Translations under genes and position numbers: made by a program
DNA from: Hofstenia miamia
Lineage: Eukaryota; Xenacoelomorpha; Acoela; Hofsteniidae
DNA length: 64,000 bases
Reading direction: 5' to 3'
Assembly (NCBI GenBank): GCA_900660155.1
Contig: CABFPE010001062.1
Location: 4,941-68,940, forward strand
Notes under the pieces: generated by a model
Databases searched by the model: none
Told to the model about the DNA's origin: nothing
What the model saw: only the letters and a program-made list of their open reading frames with translations
Part shown: positions 22,305 through 34,129 of the stretch, piece by piece
Layout of the letters: each line of letters begins with the position of its first letter
Numbering within the stretch: the stretch's first letter is position 1

Positions 22305-23000
22305 ACCCTGATTTTTTCGACTTTTTATCCCACTAGATGCAGTTTCACGCTGATTTCAAATCCGAACCCTCAATTATTTAAAAAGTTATTAAACTTTGAA
22401 ATATAGCATGTCCCATTCTATCTCCATGGTGATTAACCAAACATGGTCATATTCTCATGTTAAAATTAAACTTTTATATTAGTTATCAATAAATACTGTT
22501 GCATTGCCAAGGTGCTATAAATTACCTCTTCTATGTATTAAGAATTTAGATTAAAGAAAATACCGTAAGCGTAAATGTTTGTAGAACACATTGATCTTAA
22601 TTAAACAATTAGAAGTAGTATCACACTATTTGTTTCAGATGCATAGATTTGATACCAATCTGTTTATGAACCTGCTTATGATAATATTTAGTTTCTGTTA
22701 AGTAAAAATATATATGCAAAAACTATCAAGTAAGGACTGCTTTGATAATTTGCAAGCTCCAAAAAGAGCTGGTAGTGCTTATTATTACTTAAGATGAAGT
22801 TTTTTTCAAATATTTGAGCTAACAGTACTTTCTTTAGACTAAATTCACTTTAATTACATAGAAAAAATATTTATAGTACCTTGGTAATGCAACAAATCAA
22901 TGATTTATTCATAACTAATGTTTGGTTAATTACAGATTTGAAATCAGCGTACAAAATTGCATCTAGTGGATACCAAAAGTGGAGTCGACTATTATGACTC
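22305..23000. repeat. 0.7-kb fold-back repeat
   Basis: CCACTAGATGCA(G/A)TTT...ACGCTGATTTCAAATC occurs near 22330-22368 and, inverted, near 22937-22975, with TCGACT outside both copies. The interior is AT-rich and non-coding. Fits a non-autonomous DNA element with about 50-bp termini; target duplication not resolved. Confidence 0.5.
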
Positions 23001-23059
23001 ATCAAAACTCGAATCGAACTCAATCGAAAATATACACGAGAATACCGTAAATTTAAATT

Positions 23060-24514
23060 TAAAATTTAATCTTCTTTACCAATGATAAAAAAACTATTTT
23101 TTGGCTTAGAATTATTGTAAAATAAATGTTTTTACCCTTATAAAACTCGGAATTAGAAAAAAACTCGATCGAACTCGGAATTTTCTTTACAAAGTACTTG
23201 AACTCGAACCGTAAAACGCGGTTAGATCGGAGTAACTTAAACTCGACTCGCAAACTCTGATATATTCACATAAAAGGAACGCTATTTTACTTTAGGGGAC
23301 TTTTTCAAAAAAATTTGATGACTCATCCAATAAACTTTTCTAGACCAGTTTTTTACGAGGCACAATCTGACATCCTCCAAACTTTGAAAAAATTAATATA
23401 TGAATCAGTATATTCCTTTTTTTAGTTTACCGATATAAATGTAATTCAGCTCTCAGATAAAAGTTTTCTGTAACTGAAAAAGGGTTTATGTTATAATTTG
23501 GTAAGCATATTTAATAATTTTAATAAAAATATATAAATTTCTAATTGTAAAAATACAGAAATTTTAACAAACTACGACGAAAAACTTTAATATGTCAAGG
23601 CTATAATCCGTATTATGTTCTATATTACGTCATAGATTTCTACCAATCAAAAGTATTGTTACAGCATTAGTAGTATTTGAGAAACTTTTTAATGTGATAT
23701 TCGTTTTAATAAAGATTAGCATTAGATATTGTTGTAATGGGATTAAATTATGATTTAGAATATTATAATTATAATTAATGTTTTAANTAAAATTTAATCT
23801 TCTTTACCAATGATAAAAAAACTATTTTTTGGCTTAGAATTATTGTAAAATAAATGTTTTTACCCTTATAAAACTCGGAATTAGAAAAAAACTCGATCGA
23901 ACTCGGAATTTTCTTTACAAAGTACTTGAACTCGAACCGTAAAACGCGGTTAGATCGGAGTAACTTAAACTCGACTCGCAAACTCTGATATATTCACATA
24001 AAAGGAACGCTATTTTACTTTAGGGGACTTTTTCAAAAAAATTTGATGACTCATCCAATAAACTTTTCTAGACCAGTTTTTTACGAGGCACAATCTGACA
24101 TCCTCCAAACTTTGAAAAAATTAATATATGAATCAGTATATTCCTTTTTTTAGTTTACCGATATAAATGTAATTCAGCTCTCAGATAAAAGTTTTCTGTA
24201 ACTGAAAAAGGGTTTATGTTATAATTTGGTAAGCATATTTAATAATTTTAATAAAAATATATAAATTTCTAATTGTAAAAATACAGAAATTTTAACAAAC
24301 TACGACGAAAAACTTTAATATGTCAAGGCTATAATCCGTATTATGTTCTATATTACGTCATAGATTTCTACCAATCAAAAGTATTGTTACAGCATTAGTA
24401 GTATTTGAGAAACTTTTTAATGTGATATTCATTTTAATAAAGATTAGCATTAGATATTGTTGTAATGGGATTAAATTATGATTTAGAATATTATAATTAT
24501 AATTAATGTTTTAA
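23060..24514. repeat. 727-bp tandem duplication around a single N (probable assembly artefact)
   Basis: 23060-23786 is repeated at 23788-24514 with an exact offset of 728 and only one difference noticed (ATTCGTTTT/ATTCATTTT); the single N at 23787 separates them. A near-identical duplication whose junction is precisely an N suggests unmerged overlapping contig ends. Inside is an AACTCG-rich repeat (GAACTCGGAATTTTCTTTA) that has diverged relatives at 26390-26460 and 45990-46130. Confidence 0.75.
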
Positions 24515-24838
24515 ACAGTGCTTTGTAGAAATTATTTAATTTGTTTTTGAATGAATAGTTCAATGTAATTTAGTTAATTTATTCAATGCCATTTTGATTT
24601 AGAAATTTATCATAGAGTTTTTCAAATGGCGGGATTGCAACCTATTTTGTTTACTGTTGTTGTCCTCGATTTTTATATATTCATCCTAGTGTGTGTCTTT
24701 GACGAACCTTGTTATGGTTCTTCATTGATGCATGCTTAGGCTTAAATACATTTCAACATTAAAAGGTGTTTTAGGTAACTACTTTATTAAATGTACATAT
24801 TCATTATCCAATTGCATTGTGAATCAGACTTAAATGAT

Positions 24839-25065
24839 CAGGGGCATATGCAGGATTTTCTGACAGGGGGAAATCTTTGTCTTTACATAATGCAGGGCAA
24901 AGCCCCACGAAAAATTTTGAAAATATTTAGAAAATAGACCCTAAAAATGCATTTCACGATCCTAGATTTAAAATTTTGCAATTTTTTACGAAAATTTTTT
25001 TGATTTATTCAGTCAAAATCAAATTTGAAAACCTGACAGAGGGGCCACCCCCCCTACATATGCCT
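24839..25065. mobile_element. hAT-like MITE, second copy of the 14436 family
   Basis: Starts CAGGGGCATATGCAGGATTT and ends near CCCCTACATATGCC; shares the interior CCCTAAAAATGCATTTCACG and AAACCTGAC with 14436-14630. Termini are inverted (CATATGC/GCATATG). Right end and target duplication are not clear. Confidence 0.6.
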
Positions 25066-25246
25066 TTATATGCTTTGGCTTAAATACATATCAACCTTAA
25101 AAGGTAAGCTTTTTGTTACTTCATTGTTAATTAGAATATGTGAAATCAAACACAATCAAATTTGTTGATCTTTCTGCTCAGAATTGAAATGCAATATACA
25201 CAAGCTTGGGAGAAGAAAATATTGTGCAATAGCATTATTTACATAT

Positions 25247-25317
25247 TGATTTGGTGAGATTTAAACTCACATCTTCTGTACAAGTGTACAGTTGTGTTTA
25301 TCTTACACTACAAATCA
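25247..25317 (-). tRNA. tRNA-like cloverleaf (probably a pseudogene)
   Basis: From 25317 on the minus strand: acceptor TGATTTG pairs with 3' CAAATCA; D arm GTGT/ACAC; anticodon arm CTGTA/TACAG; T arm GTGAG/CTCAC with loop TTTAAAT. All stems are perfect, as in the cloverleaf at 12953-13023, and again the anticodon loop (CACTTG) is six bases, so no anticodon can be assigned. TTTAAAT in place of the usual TTCGAAT would fit decay of a CpG. Confidence 0.4.
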
Positions 25318-25393
25318 GAAATATTTAAATATATAATAGGTATATCCCTTGAATCTAATTAAATATCTTGTACACAATAGTTTGGAAATAGCG

Positions 25394-25424
<31 letters not shown>
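25394..25424. repeat. (TA)n microsatellite
   Basis: About 15 TA units following GCG. Confidence 0.9.
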
Positions 25425-26197
25425 TCCACACCACCCAAGAGGTTCCTACATAGGCATGTTAGTCTAAACAGAATGACAGAAGCCTTCAATATATGTTGCA
25501 AGTCAACATATCCAGTGTGTTTAATTTTTTAATTTTTTTGATTGAAAGTACAGAAAGCATTCATAAATTAATTGCTGTTTGCCTTGTGTGCTTTCAAAAA
25601 ATTCCATTGCATTACATTCTGCATTAAAATCAGATTGTATTACATTCTAATAAGTAATCAAATAAATTATATTATATTAAAGCAACTCTAAATATAGATA
25701 GTTCATTTCATTTCATTTAATTACTAAATTAATTACTAAAAACTAATGCAAGTGCATGATGATGTACTCATTACAACATGCGAGGTATTTCATGTGCAAT
25801 GTATTTCACAGACACCCTACTAATGCTGTAACAATACTTTTGATTGGTAGAAAGCTATGACGTATATACAACATAATACAGATTATAGCCTTGACATATT
25901 AAAATTTATTATAGTTTCTGTATGTTTTCAATTAGAAATTTATACATTTTTATTAAAATTATTAAATATGCTTACCAAATTATAACATACACCCTTTTTA
26001 AGTTACAGATAACTTTTATCTGAGAGCTGAAGCTGAATTACATTTATATCAGTAAACTAAAAAAAGGACTATACTGATTCAAATATCAATTTTTTCAAAA
26101 TTTTGAGGATGTCAGATTGTTCCTCGTAAACTGGTCTAGAAAAGTTTATTGGATGAGTCATCAAATTTTTTTTTGAAAAAGTCCCCTAAAGTAAAAT

Positions 26198-27085
26198 TGA
26201 TCCATTAAGTGACTTCATAAAATAACAATCAAACTCTAACCCCTATACCTCAACAAAAATTTAAAATTTTCACAAAATATTAATCAAATTGATAAAATGC
26301 AATGTAATTTCAATGGTTGAGTTGTAAGGTTACTGTTAAAAGTTTAATAACAATTTTATGATGTAATTTAAACTAGGTCCCTAAGAAAAAAACAAAGCTT
26401 TGGATTGAAATTTGAAAAAACTCAATTGAACTTGGAATTTTCTTCAAGTAACTCAACTCATAAGTTATTTACCAAATATGACTTTGCCAAAACAATTTTA
26501 TGTAAAATATTTAGTTTGGTACTTTTTGCCAACAATGATATACTTAGAAACACTTTCTAAAAACCAACAATGCAAATTGCTTGAGATATGTAACTAAGGA
26601 AACTCAATTTGCAGAAATAAATATATTAGCAAATCAGAATTAAATATATTAGCCTTCAGGAAGTAAATAGTAAGTATATATGATAATAATTAAAAACTTT
26701 GAATCTTAATAGAATTATTTAATCAACTTAAACAATGTGCTTACAAAGTGGATTTAGTATTTGAAGGCTTTATTGAATTAATGAGAATATTTTAAATATC
26801 TATAGTTACTTTTCTGAAATGATTAAAATATGTTTGCAAATTAATAGCATTCAGGCAAGCATTTGTGAATTTTATTTATGCCATTGTAATGGAATTTGTG
26901 ATGTATCATTTTCACTATAATATGTCTTATTTAGATTTTTAGAAGAGCTTCAACTCATTGGTATATGCTGTTATTCAATAATCTGTAGAACAAAACATTC
27001 TGCTATTGTTACATAACTGCTCCTAAAATAAACACATCCTTCAACTTAAATATAAGTGATTTTCCATTTCTCTTTGTATTTTTAG
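26198..27085. other. AT-rich flank of the LTR element, no gene
   Basis: Contains an AACTCAATTGAACTTGGAAT block (26405-26440) related to the AACTCG repeat at 23.15 kb, and a TTTGGTACTTTTTGCCAACA block (26514-26534) with a relative at 38624-38650 on the other side of the LTR element. No coding signal. Confidence 0.5.
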
Positions 27086-27949
27086 TGTAGAGTCACTCAG
27101 GGAAAATTGTTGAGATATTATAGAGCATTTATTTTAATTTTTTTAATAACGTCATCCTGATGTCATCTTCATATTTTCAATACTAATTTATGATCATTAG
27201 TTTTGGGTCCCCTTGATGGTGCTGATTATTGTTGCTCAAATTTAATTTATGAGGGAAAAGAATTGTCTAGCATGATTAAGTTACAATAAGTGATTTCAAT
27301 TGTAAACAAAGGCAGGTAATGATCTCAATTTTTGTATAAAACTGAGAAAACATGTAGAGTTTATCTAGCCTCAACTACTGTTTTACCTCAGTATTTATTG
27401 TTTACTATTTTTTGATATGAAACTGATTGCTTAAGTCAGGCAACAATTTGGGAGTGCTTTCTCAAGTACAGGGCAACACATAGCTCCTGGAGGTCTTTTA
27501 GATTTTCCAGCCCAAATTGTGGACCATTTAGGTTATGTGTACAGTTAAATATAGGGTAATAATAAACAACTCATTCAATGTTCAACACATGCATGCACTT
27601 ATAAATTACAACACTGTGATGATACCATGGGCTACCATGAATGTCTGGTAATTACCAACTATTTAATGGTGAGCAGAGATAACAATGAAAATGAGATGTT
27701 ATAGCACTTTACTTTGTTCTGGAGACATTGCTTTGGCTGGAAGCCATATGAATGTGTCATCCTGGATTTTACCTAAAAGTAATTAGTTACTTGGATGAAT
27801 TAATTACCAATGTTAGTTCTATATAAGTTCTCTCTCTTGAATATCCTAACCTCTGGAATTGGGGTGTCTTTGTATGAACACTACTCAAAACCTTCTACAG
27901 AGCCAATTAGTTTTCTAGTTAAATTACTATTACAGCCTCTGATTCTACA
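27086..27949 (+). repeat. 5' LTR
   Basis: Begins TGTAGAGTCACTCAGGG and ends GATTCTACA, pairing with 37216-38089. Length 864 bp. Confidence 0.9.
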
Positions 27950-28366
27950 TGGCAACCATGACAGGATGCTGATGTGATAACTGTCTATTTCTTTGTTGTT
28001 TCTCTCAATGGTGTGGATTTGTTTTGGTTTTTCATTTTGGTGCATGTCAGCCAGGATAGTTGTTTCCCCTGACCACAATTGGATTTCATTGTAAATCTAC
28101 CAAACAATGTTTACCCCTTGCTTTTCTCACCAATGAAAGTTGACAACATAATTCTTAAAGTGTTCTACTTAGCTGAAGGTTGTTACTTGTTAAAATTTTT
28201 TTTCTTTTTGTCTCAGTGCTCTATGTGTTGGATTTATTACCAAATGCTGCCATATCCCACATTTGGGTTGTTATTCTTTGACTTTTATGAGCTGCATGTT
28301 TCTTTTGTGCTTGTGGAAGTGCTCCCAACTGTCATTTTTTGGAAAGTGTTCTTTTTGTTCTTAGTT

Positions 28367-30132
28367 ATGGATTCTAGTAGTACAGTTATTTATTCTTCTC
28401 AGGTTGGGACTCCTCCCTCTCAGAGTGTCCCCTGTACAAGTGGTGGTAGCCTGGACATTACCCCTTGTACCATTGGATATTTACTTGATGTATCTCAACC
28501 TATTTTGCCTAAGCTGGCTACCTACAGGATGGATCAGAATGTGGAAACCATTCCTTACAGTAATGCTAGTAATTTTAGCCCTGAGTATCATCAAAATTTT
28601 CGAAGAATCTTACATACTCAGAATGCCCCACCACTGATTCCAGCTCATCCTTATAATTATAGAAGTGCCATCAAACAATCTACCCTGTGCTTTGAGACTC
28701 AGCAAATGGAAATTGAACATTTAATAGAGGTGTTATCCCAACAAGTGGCTATGCACTTTGAAAGTGAATGCCATGTTGAATCTCTTCAAGCTGAACTTAA
28801 TACTCAACAGGTAAATATCAAAAAATTGAACAGCAAATGTTAGAATCAACATTTGCATTAGAACTTCAAATTCAGGAATTACAAACTGTTGTTAATAACC
28901 AGGATGAGGTGGTGCATTCCCTCAGAAACAAAGGTGACAATTATGTCACACAAGGTGCATTAAATGAAGCTTTAGAAGAATGGGCTGAAAGAATCACTAA
29001 TCAGTTGGAAACAATGATTCAATCTGGAAGTAAGAGTCATCCCACACTCACCCCTGCATCACTTGAGACAAGAGTGACACTTAAACCTCCTCAGTCTGAT
29101 TCATTTTGTACAGCTGCTTGTGTTTGCCATCCTACTTTTACACAGTCCAATATTACTCATGTGTCCACCCTTCCTATGGTAGTGACACCTCAACCTTGCA
29201 CTAATGAAACTATGATGTATTCCATGAATACTACTGTTCTACCAACTCTGAGGGAGCATGTGAGTGATACAAGTCCTCTGTTACAGGCAGATATAATTAA
29301 TCAACCTTGATACCATTGATCTATCCTGCCTCTTGAATTATCTGGACAACTCCAAGTATTTAGTAAACACTCTGTGCAACCCAAATTTACTGGACAAATT
29401 GATGCAGTGTCTCAGTCATTTGATGAGTGGTTTTTTTTATTCAAACTCACTATAAAACAATATAAGAATTCTCAAGAAAGCACTGTATCTCAGTTCCCAC
29501 TGTATCTCAGTGGTTTAGCATACAATCAATACATGATGCTTGATAGGAATATAAAAACCAATTATCAGTTATTAGTTGGTTTCTTTGAGGATCATTATCA
29601 AGCCCCACATATCAAGCACCAATATAAAACCTTACTTTGCAACATGGTTTTCAAGCAAGTTAACAATATACAAAATTATATCATGCAGCTGTTTCAGCTC
29701 AGTAGTTTGTCTTCTGAGTACTCTTGTAATGATTTATTTTCTATTAGGAGCAAATTAGAAGTAAAGTGTGATCTGGAAGAAAGTCTACACAAAATCATCA
29801 GAAAAGCAATTAGTGTCATATACTTGATGTGCAACTCCAATCAAATTGACAAAGACACTAACAAGTTATCTGGTGGAAGAATAAAGTATGAGCCAAGTGC
29901 ATTGAAGAAAGCAATACCAAAAAAAGAATTTAATATGGTGTTGGTTCAATGTTTTCAGTGTGAAGAAAAAGGACATTTGAAATCCAACTGCCACGTGAAA
30001 ATACAATTAATTGCTGATAGGGAAGGATTCACAGTTGAGGATGCTGGACCAACTGAATCTGAATCTAATAATGAAGCACCCTTAGTGCATCTAACAGACA
30101 ATGAATTTACCACACCACAGAATTTAAATTAA
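28367..30132 (+). mobile_element. gag-like region of the LTR element (fossil)
   Basis: The first part has glutamine- and leucine-rich heptad-like stretches that suggest a coiled coil; the second part resembles a retrotransposon capsid region; and near 29952-29995 there is one CCHC zinc knuckle (CFQCEEKGHLKSNC), the nucleic-acid-binding motif of Gag. Part of the broken element. Confidence 0.65.
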
Positions 30133-30189
30133 TAAAAATGTGCTCAGGATATTTTGGTCATAACTAGTTTCATATGTAAGAACCTGATT

Positions 30190-33100
30190 CCTGTTAAAAT
30201 GAATGCTACAAATCTTTAACACTACCATTGACACTGGAGCTGCTGCCTCCATAATTAGTGATGAGTGTTGTAAAAGTTTGTGTTTAACCCACAACTCATT
30301 GGATTCTTTGGATTCCTCTTCTGTCAAGCTCATTGACACTTCCTGAAATCAAATCTCCTTAAAGGGGAGATTGTGAGATGCCACGTTATGAATTCATGCT
30401 GAACAGTTCAGTGTTGACCTTATTGTGATTGATACATCCAATCATAAACTCCCATATGATGTCATCCTGGGAAATGACTTTTTGGAAAGGAATGAGTGTG
30501 TCATAGATTATAAGGCTAATATGATATCCATCAAGGATCATGAAGCCATGCAGTTAGCAACTGTTCCTGAACAAGAGGTGGTATTCAACCTAATTGAGCC
30601 TGTCCAGTTGGAAGCCAAGCATTTGACAAGGGCAGTGGTATTCTCTAAAAGCAAAATGACTGGTGATATTATGATAGTTGGCCAATGTGGTAAATATGTT
30701 AAAGGTATTTCTTTCTCACCAGATTTCTGCAAAGTGTCAAAAGGAAAAACATACATGACAATCCTGAATGGATCCAATTTTCCAGTATGATTTTATGCAT
30801 CAAAACTACAAATAATCAGTGTCCCTGTTTGGGTTGAAAATGTATCAACATCTTGTCTACTGATATGTACTGCAATTCATGATTTGAAGGAAACCACCAA
30901 TCCAGTAAAAATACCTTCTGTAAATAACGAGACTCACCCACACCTAGAACATCATGAAAGACAGTCACTTATATCCATCCTCCAAAGCAAACATGAATAT
31001 ATCAACTATGGAACTATTAGTGTAGGACAGGTGATTGGGGAAGAACATGCAATCAATGTTAAAAATGAGAAACCAATACAGTTACCAGTACAGAGGGTAC
31101 CAGAAAATCTAATTGAAAGTGGCATTATTCAGGGTAGCAACAGCCCATATGCTGCCCCTACTGTTTTTATCCAACAAGGGGAAAAATACAGATGCTGCAT
31201 TGATTTCTGAAAACTAAATGATGTTACTGTAAAAGATGTGTATCCTCTAACAAGGATTGAAGATTTGTTGTAAGATGCCAGCAAGTATAAATTTTTTTCC
31301 TGTCTGGATTTGTGTAAAGCTTATTGGCAGGTTCCAATGCGTCCATCTGATACTCTGAAGACAGCCTTTATTACACCATAGAGCCTATATGAGTGGAAAT
31401 ATATGGCGTTTGGATTGTGCAATGCCCCAGCAATGTTCCAATGTTACATAACCAAAGTGCTAAAAGATAAGTCTAATATGCTTGAGCCAGGGATATCCAC
31501 TTACATTGATGACATCTTAGTAACCAGCCATACATTTGCAGAACATGTGGAGAAACTGAGTCACACTTTAGAACTATTGCGAATCCTGGCCTTAAGGTAA
31601 ATGGAAATAAATGCTCCCTGTCCCAAAGGAAAGTGACCTTCCTGGGGAGAGTCATCAAATCAGGGAGGATCTCAAAAAAAACCAATGTGAAAGACTTTCT
31701 AGACTGAATTGAAACGTGAAAAATCCGCCTAGATGTGCAATGACTAATGGGGTTCTTAAATTATTATGGAATGTTTCTCCTGGATCTAGTGGAAAAGACA
31801 AAATCCATCTCTAACTTGCTCAGGAAGTCAACTAATTTCAAGTCGACCTGGAATGAGCAATATGCTCTGGAAAAGATCAAGGTTGAGTTGAAGAAAATTC
31901 CATTGCTAAACACTCCTGATTACACCAAAGACTTCATTGTGGACTATGACAATAGTGCATTGGCCATTAGTGGAGTATTAAGCCAGGAAACCAATGGAAT
32001 CAAGAGCCCTGTCCAATATTTTAACAGAAAACTCTGGCCAGCTGAGAAAAACTACAGGGCAACAAAATGTGAAATGCTGGCATTGGTAGAATCCTTGAAG
32101 AAATTTTAATACTTCATATTAGCACAAAGATTCACTGTTCACATTAACAGCAGTGCACTGGCTTGGTTAAAGAAGTTTAGTGGTGACAAATCCAACATAG
32201 TGGCATGGTGGATTGAATATTTAAATGTTTTTTCTTTTTCAATTAAACATTCCCCAGGCCAACTTCACTTAAAAGGCTGATTACTGGACAGCATTGCCCA
32301 GCTATGAGAGAGACTTCAAAAAGCCAGTCAGGGAAAAAATTCCATTCACCTTCATCCCCCATACTGAGTATGATCTTATACCTGAAATCAATGTGGATTG
32401 AAATGGAAAACCCATTCTGCCCATCATCATCAGAGAAGAGATTTCAGAAGAGGAAATAATACAGCACCAACATTGAGATCATATACTAGCACAAATAAGA
32501 AAAAAGATAAGTGATCCCTATTTTCCTACCTCCCCAGAGGTCAACAGGTACTTCAACCAATATAATTGGCAAATGAATGAAAATGGGCAGCTGTATGCAA
32601 AAAGTTGCCACAACAATCAACTCACAATTCCCAAATATTTTAGGAGAGATCTCATCTGCCAGGTTCATGAAAGGGGCAATTTAGGCATACTCCAAACTGA
32701 GAAGACCTTTAACTCTCAATATGTAACCATTGGTGTGAGAGCTGCCATTACAGATGTAATTGAAAAATGTGAGAAATGTCTCCTACATAACCACAATCAC
32801 TTCCTGCAGCAACAAGCTGAGCTTGAGTCTCATACCTCAGCAAGCCCTAATGAACTTGTGCATGTAGATCTAGAGCAATTATCAAGAGACAATGAAGGTT
32901 TTTAATATCTTCTCATCATTGTGGACCATTTCACAAAGTACACTCATCTGATTCCCCTTCACAGTACCATGGCAGAACAGGTAGCCAAAAAAATCATGAA
33001 AGAATGGGTATTGAAATATGGACCCATTTGAAAATTGGAGTTAGAGATTACTCACAAACTCACTACAGTTTACCATCACCAGGCCAATGGCTTTGTTGAG

Positions 33101-33890
33101 AGATTGAACAGGACTCTCATAAAATTGATTAGGGTAGCCTTATCACAGGCTGCAGGAAAGGAATTGCAACATGTAATTGAGTGCATAGAATATTTTTATA
33201 ACACGTCAGTGCATGCAACTATGGGAGTTAGCCCTTTTAAAGCAATGTTCAGATGTGAAGCTGCAACATCCCTCACCATGATGTTCCTTAAGTACATGGA
33301 TGAAAGTACAGAGTTGTATGTTTGTCAGTTAGTCCAGGACATGCAACAAACTCATCTCACCATCTGCCAGAACACTAATCAATCAAGCATAAGACAGAAA
33401 AAGACATTTAATAAGAAATTGTATGGACAGTAATCAAGTCTGCAAATTAGCTAACAACTGGCAAGGCCCATTCACAATTGAAAAAGTGCTTGATCACAAT
33501 ACATACACACAAAACAATGGTAAAAAACAATACATTTTCAGAGGCTCAAAAGAGCAATTAAGGACATAGAAAATGTTATATTGGATGACAATAGTGAATT
33601 TACATTAGTTGATAATGGAATTGATACATATGAAAAATATGAGAATCTAACCAATTTTTCAGAGGATGATTTTTCTGATACCAAGTTTGATAGTGACAAT
33701 ATTAATACTGATAATTTAGAGTTACATAGCCTCCCTCAAAGGAGAGCAAGACACAATCCCAAATATGATCCCAACATTTGGGACTTAAACCTCATAACTA
33801 CATTTAGGAATGTACCTGAACAGCAGAAAAAGAGAGTCACCAGCTCCACCATCCCACCACAGAGTGAGAAGGAGGATGGTAGATAGTTGA
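30190..33890 (+). mobile_element. pol region of the LTR element (fossil)
   Basis: Aspartic protease motif DTGAAAS near 30232; reverse transcriptase with the GLCNAPAMFQ block and active-site YIDD near 31410-31520; RNase H-like stretch near 31900-32110; integrase with an H..H/C-x2-C zinc region near 32670-32790 and the NGFVERLNRTL block near 33083-33120. An acidic tail follows to about 33890. Broken; parts only. Confidence 0.8.
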
Positions 33891-34129
33891 GATGATAGAG
33901 GAGCCTCTTCTAGGTGAGGGAGACACATATCTCTGCTTGATGAGGCATGTGATAGAAAGAGAGGATGCAACAAAGGTGCTGAGGAGAATCTGATCCCATG
34001 TGGGCGAAATGTAGCTTCATAATTTGGAGAGGAGATAGCCACCTTGATGACGCCCTCAACATCTCACTGCTACATGGGGAGAAACGTATCTCCACATGTG
34101 CAAGAAGAGCTGGTAGCACATCACAGAAA

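Larger units (their letters stand above)
23284..26197. repeat. long inverted repeat with about 390-bp arms
   Basis: Left arm 23284-23673 (also present in the duplicate at 24012-24401) runs from ATTTTACTTTAGGGGACTTT to ATTGTTACAGCATTAG. The right arm 25817-26197 is its inverse, beginning CTACTAATGCTGTAAC and ending CCCCTAAAGTAAAAT. Arms differ by many substitutions and small gaps, so it is old. The loop holds a hAT-like MITE and a tRNA-like sequence. No ORF. Confidence 0.65.

Noticed and set aside
23059-23981. Pair of near-identical 64-68-codon minus-strand genes
   Set aside because: Both sit in the N-flanked duplication and in a non-coding repeat.
27040-27085. Splice acceptor (TTTGTATTTTTAG) at the 5' LTR border
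   Set aside because: No exon-like sequence continues after the 3' LTR at 38090, so it is probably chance.
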